A stretch of DNA of 64,000 nucleotides from Siphonodentalium dalli (taxonomy: Eukaryota; Mollusca; Scaphopoda; Gadilida; Siphonodentaliidae): assembly GCA_032622095.1 (NCBI GenBank), contig CP136061.1:174737692-174801691 (forward strand), in the 5' to 3' direction. The translations under genes and the position numbers were made by a program. Shown in pieces: positions 35,963 to 47,740 of this stretch (positions within the stretch are counted from its first letter, which is position 1; each line of letters starts with the position of its first letter). The notes below the pieces were generated by a model. That model saw only the letters and a program-made list of their open reading frames with translations, did no database searches and had not been told where the DNA came from.

Positions 35963-36385
35963 TGACAGTTCCGGTCTTCTTTGAGGAGACATCATTATGT
36001 ACCGTTACATTATCATGTATAATTGCAGTTTCGATAACCACTTTCTTCAATGTTGTTTGATCAGAGTTGCTTTCTAGCTCAGAAACTTCATCTGGTGCCT
36101 GGATATTGTTATCTTCATTTATGGTGAGATGTCTGATGAAAGACAGCTATACTCTGCGCCATTATATCCATGAAAGTCAGTAAATTTGTCATCTAGTTCT
36201 TCGCAGCTAACATGGTACCATCATGAAAATGACTAAATGATATTTTTATAGTTTTTTTGCAAATTCCTTGCCAGATTGAATTACAATGGAGATAAACAAA
36301 GCCGGCTCGTTCACAAACTGTTTTCATGCTCGAATCCCAGAATGTACAACTCAACAGGGTACGTTTATCTCCTAATTTGTATAGG

Positions 36386-36590
36386 AGATATTATGATTAA
36401 TATATTGTCCCAATGTATAAGTGCAATAGATTATGATAGCACACGTAAACAGAAAATACACATAAATTAAAATGAATTATTGGACCTTTTGACACGAATT
36501 TGTTAATAATTATTTCTATGACGTTGCCGTTAAACTCACGCATGATGTCATGCATATGACGTTATAGATACTCTCCAAAGGTGGCGTTGG
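36386..36590 (+). repeat. Truncated piggyBac-like MITE copy
   Basis: About 200 bp nearly identical in order and wording to 44928-45130 ('gtataggagatatt', 'cccaatgtataagtgcaata', 'agatactctccaaagg'). The terminal TTAA is lost (the right end reads aggtggcg). Confidence 0.7.
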
Positions 36591-37947
36591 TTATAGGGTA
36601 TAATTTTTAAATATAAAGAGTTACCAATTTATGAAATATACTAATAGTATAGTATAATGATAGTATGCATGCAATATTATCCACAAAACACACTTTGTGT
36701 GAAAGAATATTCAGTTCGGTTGTGTTATGATTTCGGGAAAAGCACGTTGGTTTGTTTCTCATCATAGAGTCATGAAGGTAGATTTCCGCGGATCATCCGC
36801 TTAACAACAGCCACATGTTCGCACAACAACACAATGCTTAAACCTCCATCAAGTTGATTTTGGAGAAAACTGCTATATGCGATTTCTCATTCACAGGATT
36901 TATCATAAACGCAAAAGAGGCGTGGTGGCGACAAAAATGTATAATAAACAAGAAAGAAATTATATAATCAAACAAGTTATCTGTTCTGGGTATGCTATTG
37001 AGATGACATACCATTGCATCATCTCCTATTTAGAATTGCGCATTCAATTTACTATGTATGATCTACGATACAATCGGTAGCAAAATGCTTATTTGATGCC
37101 ATCATGTATGACCAAATTGATTATGTTATTTAGAACATGCACATGCATTTACTATGTACTATCTACGATACAATCATTTGTAAAATCCTTATTTGGAGTG
37201 TAATTATATGTTAGCTAGGAGAAAATACAAACTGGATTAATAAAATTAAATCTCTTTGCAAAAAGTTATTTCTTTTAGGTACATGTTTTCTGTCTGGTCA
37301 TTCCCCAATCACGAAGTAACATACATTGCTCATTAGCTGGATTTTGAACTGACAAGGTAGTACGGGTCGATTAAAATGAGACTTGGTGTTTTGAATTAGA
37401 CTGCTGTGCATGCCTCCATGCATTTGATCTTCGTTAGACTTTCGCTGGTTACGAGCATTGTTTATATACAAACTTTCTGTTACAGAATTTGTCTTTTGTT
37501 TACATACGATCTTGACAAAAACATGCTATTTATGCGATATTAAATTATCGGTAAAAGAACAAAGTTTGTCTATATTTTAATTTTCTTTCTGTTTATGGCG
37601 GTGTTAATGAATGTGACTATATTAACACCAAAGCCCAACGCGAACGCCATCCGTACTTTAACTTTAAGTGATTTTTAATTGTATGGTATGTGATATACTT
37701 CTGAGGGCTTAATTGTCTTTCCAGTGGTGAATGTCTCTACAGTTATTAACTCATTTTATTTTATGCCAAATATCAAAAAGACTACATGTAAGGGATCAGC
37801 TATTTCAGGGGTAAAGAAGGCATTCCCATGAGCAAGATAACATGTTTAAATATGTGTAATCATTGATGTGTATGAATTATCTTGGGTCGGTAACAATGCA
37901 AGAAGTAGAGAATTTATTTTGAGATATATATTTTGTATATTTTACAG
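36591..37947. other. Intronic, no gene recognised
   Basis: AT-rich. 'catttactatgta' with 'ctacgatacaatc' occurs twice (about 37048 and 37148), a small local duplication. No coding signal. Confidence 0.45.
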
Positions 37948-38015
37948 GGAGTTATTCAGACAGTACATAATTTGCTGATATCGTTGAAGCCTGAGCAAAA
38001 GATGTTATATTCAAG
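37948..38015 (+). CDS. Midasin-like gene, internal exon 4 of 6
   Basis: A 68-nt exon: acceptor tattttacag, donor gtatta. It enters in phase 0 from exon 3 and leaves two bases (AG) that combine with the A of exon 5 to make Arg. It encodes GVIQTVHNLLISLKPEQK followed by MLYS. Short and without a domain of its own, it is supported by being exactly what the phases of exons 3 and 5 require. Confidence 0.6.
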
Positions 38016-38594
38016 GTATTAAACGACTACTCATGCAATCGCTCAATTATATCTTCTATCAGAATATTTAATAAACCTCCTCTGCTATGTTAGTATTGCA
38101 CTGTTAAGATGGCTGTTTGGAGAAGATCTTTTTCAGAATGTAAATGCCGCATGTAGGTTCCACCAACAGCTTTTACTGTTTGACTGACATTGTATTTTGT
38201 ACGATAATATCTTGGGAGGGGGGGGGGGGAAGGACATGAGGAGAAAATAAATACGGCCGTTTTAAAAACACATAATGCGACATAATGCCATAGTCCAAAT
38301 TTTGATTTTATATTTCCTTTTTTTATGTGTACCCATACCATACACTTTAACTCAAACAAGCTTCCATCCGATAGGATCCAAAATTTTTATATGAGTTTCT
38401 CAGCCCAAAATACAGATCGAGCTTGAATATGGGTTTGATACAATTTTTTTATGGAGTTATGGCCCTTTTCGACTTAGAATTCATGCACATTGCGATAACT
38501 CAAACATTTTTTATCTGAACCGAACCAAATTTGGTATGTGAATTTCTCAGCCCAAAATACAGATCGAGGTTGAATATGGGTTTGATCTGTTTTT
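38016..38594. repeat. Intronic, R2-type fragments
   Basis: A poly-G run near 38217 and an R2 piece from 38325 ('atgtgtacccatacca'), followed by 'cagcccaaaatacagatcga' units with 'gagttatggccctt'. No gene. Confidence 0.55.
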
Positions 38595-41155
38595 AGCTCT
38601 CCTGAGACGAAGTCTCCGGTGGAGCTATAGTCATCACTCCTCGTCCGTACGTCCGTCCGTCCATCCATCCATCAACAATTTTTTAAACATCTTCTTCGTA
38701 ACCATAAGACCGAATTGGTTCATATTAGGTGTAGATGTTCCCTAGGTGACTCACATTCAGATTTGTTCAAATGAGGTCACCCGGTCAAATAGTTGCGAAG
38801 CTAGGACCATAACTCTTTCCCACCATAGTAATTCTTACAATGACTTCTTCTCAAATTTAATTGGGCCGAGTGGGTTCATATTTGGTACAAAGGGTCCTTG
38901 TGGGGACTGTGTTTCCGATTTGTTAAAATGAGGTCACTGGGTCGAATGTGGGCGGAGCCAGTGACATAACTCAAACAAAAAATGTTTTTGTTAAATTCAG
39001 ATTTTTGGAATTTTCACCTTGCTCAATTTAACAAACAAATTTTTTATTTTTTTAAACATGTTATAAAATTTGAAAAAAGTGACATCATTATAACATCTGC
39101 AGAGTTATGAAACTTTAATCTTTAATGAAATTACAGAAATATTTCATTACCCATCCCCCCTTCCATATGGCCCCGACCCAACCCACCCTGCACCCAACCA
39201 ACATCCCTTCCAACCGATATTATCTCCAACTTCCAACTTTAATACCTGTTCTATCCAGAAGCAGATAATATCTCTGCACAGAGTCACAGGTCATTAATCT
39301 AGATTAGAATAATATGTCATCTGGCAGCTTGTGTAAACATCACTGCTAGCAAATTTAAACAAACTGCCTGAATTTAGTGTGTCTGACATTTGCAGAATGA
39401 GGTCCCTAGAGGGTGAATTTAGTGTTGCTACCCTGTACAGCAGGCTAGCATGCTCAAATACACCCTCCAGGGACCTAATTCTGCTTTATAGGCATCATCT
39501 TCTGGGAAGTATCTTAAGTATCAAATTGAAATTTTGTTTTAGTTACTTTTTGACTTTTCCCCTTGTGTTCAGTTTCTATGTCCCCCTAATTTGCAGAAGA
39601 TAAAATGCATAATTGAGGTGCTCAATGGGTGTGCATTACAAACTTCAACTGAAGAACTTCAATCTGTTCCTAGGTTTCCCATGGCTGTTGAGGCCTAATT
39701 AGACTGAGGGTGAATCCGGTGATGCTAGCCCACCTTGTGGAATATTGTCATTATATTCACCTTCTGGGGACCTCATTCTGCACATATCAGACACTACATT
39801 CAGACTTGGCTGGCATATTATTTACTTAACCACCGCTTATCCAGATGAAATCATACCCTGATTTTTCAAAGAAACATTGGGGGGGGGGGGTATATTGGAT
39901 TGAATTTGTCTTCTGTCTTTCAGGTAGTCCTTCCATCCGTCTGTCTGTTGGGATGTCTATTAATCTGTCTATCAACAATTGTTTTCTTCTCCATATTAAA
40001 AGACCAAATATGTTTATATGTTCCCTAGGTGACTCACAATCAGATTTGTTCAAATAAGTTCATCAGATCAAATAGGTGCGAAGCTAGGGCCATAACTCTT
40101 TCCCTCCATAGTAAATCTTAACATAATTTCTTCTCAAGAACCATTGAGCCTATATTAGCTTATATTTGGTATAGATGGGTCTTGGGTGACCGGGTTCATA
40201 TTTGTTCAAATGGGGTCATTTTTAGGAAATGAGGTCCCCAGAGGGTGAATTCGTTGATGCTATTCCACCTTGAATAATAGTGTCATTAAATTCACCTTTT
40301 GGGGACCTCATTCTGCAATGGTCAGAGACACTAAATACATACTTGGCTGTTCCAATATTATTTTCTTACACACCACTTATCCAGGTGAAATCATACCCTA
40401 TTGGATATTGGGGGATATATTGATATTAATAGATGAATGGATCTCATAGATGGGGATCCACATTTGTTCTAATAGGTGCAGAGATAAAGAGATTTAACTC
40501 TCCTATATCCTGTTTGGTACTGGTATAATAATATTGATTTCTAGGCAGACTGGGTGGGGGCAATGTTTGAGGCAATGGGGAAGGAGTGTAGAGGGGGTGG
40601 AGTTTTGACCCCCTACTTTGATCAAAATTTAAACAGTTGAGAATTTCATGCCTGGTATAACATTTGTTATAGATTAGATGTTCACATCAAAAATAGGTTA
40701 GAATTGTTCTCATAGTTTGGTTTGATTTTCCGACATGTATGTTTTTAAACCAACAGTCCATATGTTCCTACTTCAGGTTAAACTGTTGGACCAAATTGGC
40801 CACAAATTTTAACTTTATGGGGTTGGTAATTTTCAAAAGTTTGAGAGCTTGAAGTACTGGTACCAGTTGTAAAATTCAACATAAGAGGGATGTGCGATAA
40901 GGATTTTTGTGAACTTAGTACTGTGGTATGGTTGTCTTCTTTAAAAGGTGAGAGGTTGGAGATTTGTCAGTGGTGAGCAATTAGAAATTTCAAGTTGAAG
41001 AACCCTGCTCATCTGAGAACCTCCAGCTATGTCCATGTTTAGAACTACTTGTCTTATTAAGTGATATTGTCACGTACTGACTCTTGTAGTCTTCAGAGTC
41101 CCAGTCTTCTCAGTCTTTACAGTCTGTTGAGTGACCCACAGTCATTGACTGTCTT
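38595..41155 (+). repeat. R3 repeat, fullest copy
   Basis: Starts with a hairpin at 38595-38626 (agctctcc-t-gagac-gaa-gtctc-c-ggtggagct), then a GTCC/TCCA-rich stretch, then units with 'aggtgactcacattcagatt' and 'gggccataactctttccc'. It includes two hairpin modules and a poly-G, and ends with ACAGTCATTGACTGT at 41138-41152. TTAA and the piggyBac-like element follow at once. Confidence 0.75.
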
Positions 41156-41163
41156 GTTTTTAA

Positions 41164-44100
41164 CACGTTCACTGCCGAAAACCAATGGGTAATTCCATCC
41201 CATATGCCAACATGGCATTGCATGTTTTTTTATAGTAGTTGATATTTTACGTATGTACACGTATGAATGATCAGGTTATATGATGCTGAAACATGTTATA
41301 AGGCTACTACGAGATAACTTGTAGTCGGCAACTGGCACAGAATAAATCAGTGTTTCATCGCTATTGCCAGCTACGAGTTATCTGGTAGGTAAATACAATG
41401 ATGTTTTCTTTGACTTATCCGATGAAGAGTGCTATACAGGTGCAAGCATATCATGTATAAGACATGGTAAATGAATTCATATATAATCACTGGTACAGTC
41501 AATTTCGCTTTATTTCATAGCGTCGGTGCATGGTTTTTCTTATGCAGTTAACCGAATATGCATAAAGCCGAAATCACGATAAAAAGAAGCATAAGCCGTT
41601 TTTCTATCACCAGCATCAGTCTAGAAATACAGTGAATTGTTTATGTTTCGTTCATTCAATTTCATCATCAATTTAGTTTGTTTAAAAAAATAAATATCTA
41701 AAGAGCTTCATCTATATTAATTTAATGTTATTCCATATTATATTATCATCTATGATTGTAAAATGTTCAAGAATAAAACGATGTTCTTGTCAGGAACGGC
41801 AACCCCCATTGATAATAAACTCACTATATACATGTTTATATTTAGAATATATCCAATCAATCAGTTAGAAATGCATTACACACATGTAATATTAAACAAA
41901 TAATCATTAACTACCCACCAAATATCAGTTAATAGCCACCAAGAACTGGTAAGAAAAACGCCAACAATTCCCGATAAAATTATAAAAATACTATTGTTGT
42001 GTGTTTCACGTTATGAGAAGGGGGATAATTCTATGTACGGTAGTTGCCGTTTATTTTCGGTAATTTTGTTTGTTTCAAAATAAATAGGTATATGAAGAAC
42101 CATCTATCCGTGTAGCCAACTGGAAAAACTAACAAAAATCAAATTGATTTCCCAATATATCATGCATATTTGTGAGCACAATTTACGAAACTATATTGAA
42201 CTATGGGAAGAGGCATAACTCTATTCATTAAATGAAACATTAATTTTTGGGAAACAAAGTGTCTTCAAAAATTAAATAAAATCTGATCTGATAATTAATC
42301 AGTGCACATCACACCAAAACAATTGAGTAGCCACTGTCAAACGTAAATGTTTGCTGAATTGAGCCCCAATATAGTTTTAATTAAACACTGAAGCTCAACA
42401 GTGTATGACACCTTCTTTAATTGGTACGCTCACAAATGACTCCAAGCAACATGACAGTTCAACAAAGGTTATTGTTTTGATAGCACGTGCTCCTAGCATT
42501 TCTTTCGTGACCTCATTGACATTGCTATGATTTCATTTTGTGCTGCGGCTGCAGTTAATGGAATTAGGTCAAATTCACACCTCAATGCATGCATATTTGC
42601 AGCGACTTGATTAATCTTTTGTTATCGCCACAGAAGCTGTTTTGTTTCCCAGAAGCCGGCGATTTCTAAGAAGTTGGAGCATGAATAAATATTGAAGACC
42701 TGTTAAATACAGGTTATTTAAATTTAGACAAAATAAATCACTTTGTGTTGCGAAGACAATAATTTGATTATTTATTTCTAAACTATTTTCCGTAACCTCG
42801 CGTAATTAGAGCTACCCATGTCATTCGCGGAAAATCTTAGTTTCACTTTCGGTTTCAACACAAACTGACCGGGAAACTGGAATAATTGCGCAGGTGTTTA
42901 CAAACTTGCATTTTCTGAAGCTGACACAATTCAACAGATTCTGTTAATCTGATAGAATTCCTGGAAATATTATTTGATCTTTCAATAGGATTATCTGAAT
43001 CTGACATAAATTCCAGGAATCAATTGCGCCGGTGATTACAAACGCCATGTGTTTAGTCGGCGTCTTGGTACTTCATTGATGGAGTTCCCGGAAACTTCCT
43101 TCCTTTCACTTATCGGAATTGCAACTGGAACTGCATGTGTTTACATACGTTTTTTAAAGGAAATAAGGAAGCATACAGGAAATTTTTGTGAACAGAAGCA
43201 TGTTAGAAGAAATAGAAAGCACTTTCGGTTTAGTTGGCTTCCTTGTTGGGGAATTCCCGGAAATCTTCCTTTCACATTGAATTCTCAGAATTGCAACTGG
43301 AACTTCAGGTGTTTACAAACGTTTACAAACTCAACAAACAACCAAATAAATATACAAATTTTAATAAATCATGCAATTCACAAATAAATATGGAAACATA
43401 CAGGAAATGTGTGTCAACAGAAGCATGTTACTGAGAAGAGATAGAAAACCATGTGTGTTATGAAATTGAAAATTGCTGTCTTCGCTCTCGCGATGGTCAT
43501 CTTCAACAACTTTGTATTAAGTTTTCCCATAAAATACGTTTTTCAAGGTAAATATTTTTACAAATTGCTATAATTTCGACATCATGAGGTGACTTTTTAC
43601 CCCTTCTCATCAACATTTTTGGCGATTTTCGTATGCATAAAAACGGAATAGAGTCCGACCCTTATGCAAATAAACGATTAGAAAATAGTCTTTTTATGAG
43701 AAAATGGTTTGGTGCATGCATATTTTATGCAAATGACCGAAATATGCATTTAAACGATATGCAATTAACTGAAATTGACTGTACACTCTACGTCACCTAA
43801 GACATCGAAAACGTAATATGTAATTACCTACGAGATAACTCGTAGCTGGCACCAGCGATGACCACAGGTAAATTTCGTCCCAGGTGCTGACTACGAGTTA
43901 TCTCGTAGTAGCTTTATAACACGTTTCATCTTCATTTGACCCGATTTTGGTCGACTAAAATTGTATGAAACACGATAATTAATTTATATATACACACTTG
44001 TACACCCATTGGCAGGGAAATGAACTTTCATGCATGGGTATACAAGCCATGTGTATCCACTTTTGCATACACTTGATGTAGGGCTAGTATCAGTTTCCAG

Positions 44101-44729
44101 CAGCCGCTGGCACTATGTCTGATAATACTGTAGTACTATATAAGTACGAGATGTGTAATAAACATAGAACCGCAGCTGATAATCAGATAGTTAGAATTAG
44201 AAATTGGTGAACTCAACCAGAGTGCAACTAATCTTAACATGTAAGTGTTGTTCTATTGTATGTTGCATAGCCAAGCTTAGGTATTTAGTGGACCTTCCAG
44301 TGGCTTGCACCCATCCCCAAACAATGGGATGTATTATCATTTATAGGCCTATAGCTTCAAATGAGACCTGAACAATCTAGAACAAACTGATTACTGATTT
44401 ATGCAACGAAAGCCATCTTTTTTGTCCAGGAAAGGTCTATCTGCACATGTCTACCATGAGTCAGGGACGTACAGAAAAGGTCCTGGTGAATTGGAGTGTG
44501 CCAGCAAGATTTCTAACTGCATCACACCCCTTGTTCGGGCTGTGGGAATCGTTGTATCTCAAGTCATTTTAATTATACATATAAAGTCGATCAATGGGAT
44601 CGTTGGGCGCATAAACCTACATTGCTTGCAATTTCTGTTGTTATCTGTGGGGGTATGGACACCACTACGAGTTAACTCATACCCATTGAACCGTTTACTA
44701 CAAGTTAACTGGTAGTGGCAGCCAACGTG
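41164..44729. mobile_element. piggyBac-like element, 3.6 kb, TTAA on both sides
   Basis: The left end CACGTTCACTGCC and the inverted right end CACGTTGGCTGCC are each flanked by TTAA (41160-41163, 44730-44733), the fixed target of piggyBac. Subterminal palindromes of ACTACGAGTTATCTCGTAGT type occur at about 41308-41385, 43828-43912 and 44660-44715. No transposase (D-D-D domain or cysteine-rich tail) is recognisable, so it is non-autonomous, and 2.3 kb of it is a later nested insertion. Confidence 0.75.
41496..43781. mobile_element. Tc1/mariner- or pogo-like element nested in the piggyBac-like element
   Basis: The ends are CAGTCAATTTC and its inverted copy GAAATTGACTG, with TA on both sides (41494-41495, 43782-43783). 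Subterminal 'atgcataa' and 'ttatgcaaat' words recur on both sides. CAGT-starting ends and a TA duplication fit Tc1/mariner or pogo/Tigger. Inside, 42860-43340 has three or more diverged units with 'ccggaaa', 'ttgcaactggaact' and 'gtgtttacaaacg'. The 112-codon frame 43049-43387 is one of their shadows. No DDE transposase seen. Confidence 0.65.
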
Positions 44730-44796
44730 TTAAGTTATGGCCTTTTTTTTCTTTTCTTTTTTTATTTAAAAAAATATTAACTTTTTTTAGATTTAA

Positions 44797-45130
44797 CCCT
44801 TTGGCGAGTAGAACGACATATATGTCGTCTATCGGTTGAGGAGTAGAACGACATATATGTCGTTTCAGGAAATGTTATTTTATGTTGACATAACTTCAAT
44901 AAATCATCTGATTTATAAATAAATTGTATAGGAGATATTTTGATTAATATAATGTCCCAATGTATAAGTGCAATAGATTATGATAGCACACGCTAACAAA
45001 AAATGCACATAAATTAAAATGAATTATTGGACCCTTTTGACCCGAACTTGTTATTAATTATTGCTATGAGGTTGACGTTAAATTTACTCATGACGTCATG
45101 TATATGACGTTACAGATACTCTCCAAAGGG
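44797..45130. mobile_element. piggyBac-like MITE, 334 bp
   Basis: The ends CCCTTTGGCGAGTA and inverted CCCTTTGGAGAGTA are flanked by TTAA (44793-44796, 45131-45134). Two ACGACATATATGTCGT palindromes lie near the left end. It starts only about 60 bp after the larger piggyBac-like element, with a different terminal sequence, so it is a separate family. Confidence 0.75.
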
Positions 45131-45134
45131 TTAA

Positions 45135-45840
45135 CTCATTTCTCAATAAAAAAAAAATTATGTTTTTACTTTTGCAATAAAATCAAAATTTTAATTAAGG
45201 AAAAAAATTAATTGACACTTTCATTTATTTTCATTTAGATAACCAGTTCCTACATCTGCTAACTTTATAATGGTCTGAGTGATCCCAACAATAATGTGTG
45301 CACTGGATTTTTGTAACATTCCTACCCAGAACTTATTTCAAATTCCTAAAAATCCACATGTTACAAGAGCAATGATTCCCTGGGCTGGAGGCTAGCAATA
45401 TTTGTTTATCAGATATGTCAAAATGTGATTCTGCAGTCTGCAATATAATATTTAGTATTTAGGACACCCACACAACCTGTTAAAAACTCCCATATATTAT
45501 GATGATCAGTTATCAACTATGACAGGTTTAGGCTAGCAGACATTATTTAATAGCCCCATAGAGTATTGTCAATATATGCATTGTGCTTCTCGTATCTGAT
45601 TCCATCATATAATCACCCCTTGTCAAGTTGTCTTGCTAATTTGCCATAATGTTGGTGGGCTGCTGAATTGCTACGATGTTGGTAGGTAAACTGAAAGTGC
45701 CTCTATTTTTATGTGTACTCCTAAATTGTATGGCACACATAGTGTCAACATCCAGATTGACCACTCGTCGTTCATACTTCCATCTGTCTATTTGACAATT
45801 TACGCATAGTGTGATAGCTCAAACGTTATATATCCGAGAT
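45135..45840. other. Intronic, no gene; R2 fragment near 45710
   Basis: Mostly AT-rich. 'tatgtgtactcctaaattgt' with 'ccagattgaccactcgtcgt' at 45708-45780 is a degraded R2 start. Confidence 0.45.
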
Positions 45841-46325
45841 TTAGTAAATCGGAGAAATTATTATACAAAACTCAAATCACATCGTCGTTTTGATATCGGA
45901 GAAAACTCCGATGAAATCTAATAAAATCGGAGTTTTAACATCGTAGTTTTCATATCGGAGAAAAACTCTGATTTCTTCGGAATTTTCACCGGAATTGATC
46001 GGAGTTCTTGATCGGAGAAAAAACTCCGATCTGAGAAATTCCGATGATGGAGGGAGAAATTTCCGATTAAAAGCTCTGATCACCGACGGAAATTCCGTCG
46101 GAATTGGACAAGGTCCCTTATGGTGAATTCCGCAATTATTTCCACAAATTCCGAAAACGTCGGACGTATTCCGAAAAAAAAATCCGCAAACATCGTCTTC
46201 TTTCCACAAAACTAAGGAACGTAATTTCCGCAAAATTTTCAAACAGCTTTCCGCAAATTGTTCATAACGTCATTTGTTTTCGGAAAATGCTTTCGGAATC
46301 CCGCAAAGACTTTTGAGACGCTCCC
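45841..46325. mobile_element. Short-word array: ATCGGAGAAA block followed by TTCCGCAAA block (copy 2)
   Basis: 45880-46095 is built of TCGGAGAAAACTCCGAT-type words that are self-complementary. 46121-46325 repeats the TTCCGCAAA series of 27545-27763, including the end AGACTTTTGAGACGCTCCC-TAA. At the join (46111-46120) stands GGTCCC-TTA, possibly the right end of a separate element. Boundaries are uncertain. Confidence 0.5.
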
Positions 46326-46364
46326 TAATACAAAAAATTTATTACGTTATAATAACATACTGAC

Positions 46365-46440
46365 TATTGTAGTCTTCAGAGTCCCAGTTTTCTCTGTCTT
46401 GACAGTCTGGTGAGCGACCCCACAGTCATTGACTGTCTTG
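46365..46440 (+). repeat. R3 3'-end fragment
   Basis: 'gtagtcttcagagtccc' through ACAGTCATTGACTGT (46422-46436), matching 41085-41155. Confidence 0.7.
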
Positions 46441-46934
46441 TTGATGTGATGATTTCATTCCGGTTCCGGTTTATTTTTTATATGCCCGTTTAAAAAATAC
46501 CTACTTATTATGTAATCAGTCTGAATGTCAACAGTTTGGTTTCCAGATGATAACTTGATTTTGGATTATTTGATCACAACTAAACTTGGTATGTGGCTCA
46601 GTCATACCAAAGTACCTGTCAAATTCAAATTTGCATGGGTTTTGTTCAATGATGTTCCGGAGTTGTGGGCCTTTTTTACTTAGAAATTTTGCATATTCTT
46701 ACTGTCCAGATGATATTTTGCGTTCTATTGGATTCATATTAGGGGTCAAACTACTATCGGGATCCCAATAAATATCTCGATGGGATTCCGATAACTCAAA
46801 ACTATCTTCTAAATTTCCCATAGATTCCGATAGAGCGGTCACCATTTCCCGAAAATATTCCGATAACACGCTGATTTCCCGAAAATTTCCGAAAGTAATG
46901 TATTGCCAACTTTCCGATAATTTACCCATTTATT

Positions 46935-47740
46935 ATGCCCCCGATCTCCGATGGAGATTTGGGGGTATATAGTGGAGCCCTCCGTCCGTCTGTCCTTCCG
47001 TCCGTCCGTCCTTCAGTCCGTCCGTCCTTCCGTCCGTCCGTCCGTCCTTCCGTCCTTCCGTCCGTCCTTCCGTCCGTACGAACATTTCAACTCATAACTT
47101 TGGTTTCGCTAACTCAATTCAGTTGATCTTTGGTATGCTAATAGACCAGCCGGGGGGACAAGATTTCCCCATAACTGCGGTTTCGTCCGCCAATTTTTTC
47201 CAGAGTTACGCCCCTTTTTGGACTTAGAAAATTCAGTTTTCTGTGGCATACGAACGTTTCAACTCATAACTTTGGTTTCGCTAATTCAATGCAGTTGATC
47301 TTTGGTATGCCAATAGACCAGCCGGGGGGACAATATTTCCCCATAGCCGTGGTTTCGTCCGCCCATTTTTTCCAGAGTTACGCCCCTTTTTTTACTTAGA
47401 AAATTCAGTTTTCTGCTACTTTTTTTGTTTCCAGATGATAACTTGATTTTGGATTGTTTATTTGCAAAACCCGTTTTTTTGTGTATTACCAATATCGCAG
47501 TACAGGTCAAGGTAAAATTTCGGTTCAATCGGATAATTTTTGAGAGAGTTATGACCCTTTTTTCGACTTAAACAATTCATTTTTTTTTATAGAAAATTCA
47601 GTTTTCCTTCTATTTTTGTGGCACCAGACCAAATTTGAAGCTAATATAGAACAACATGTGGCATTTTTATAGCGCTTAACCAGAAAGTTTCTCTGATTGT
47701 ACAGTCGGGGGCGTTACCTCCGCCTAGCGGTGCACTTGTT
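46935..47740 (+). repeat. R4 repeat copy with TCCG microsatellite
   Basis: Starts with a hairpin at 46935-46968 (CCCCCGATCTCC-GAT-GGAGATTTGGGGG), then (CCGT/CCTT)-rich DNA to about 47078, then two units with 'gatctttggtatgc' and 'agaccagccggggggacaa'. It ends near 'gggggcgttacctccgccta', which has a CCGC-CTA-GCGG hairpin. Confidence 0.7.

Larger units (their letters stand above)
33698..36240 (-). pseudogene. 3'-truncated LINE: ORF1-like region plus endonuclease, no RT
   Basis: Read on the minus strand, 5' to 3': a degenerate ORF1-like part (about 36240-34726), then the start of ORF2 (34711-33959), then the linker in a shifted frame to about 33698, where R1 begins. ORF1 carries a coiled-coil-like stretch (LESKINDMENSNRVLRMQ). 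The linker includes PKPKWEKCNKLHYNEF and ends near IWNN. No reverse transcriptase follows. Losing the 3' half is unusual for a LINE, because target-primed copying keeps 3' ends. Confidence 0.75.

Noticed and set aside
43049-43387. 112-codon plus frame
   Set aside because: Follows tandem units inside the nested Tc1/pogo-like element; the same phrases recur in another frame.
46979-47078. Proline/serine-rich frame over TCCG repeats as a coding repeat
   Set aside because: Microsatellite at the start of R4; any frame gives PSVRPSV-like strings.
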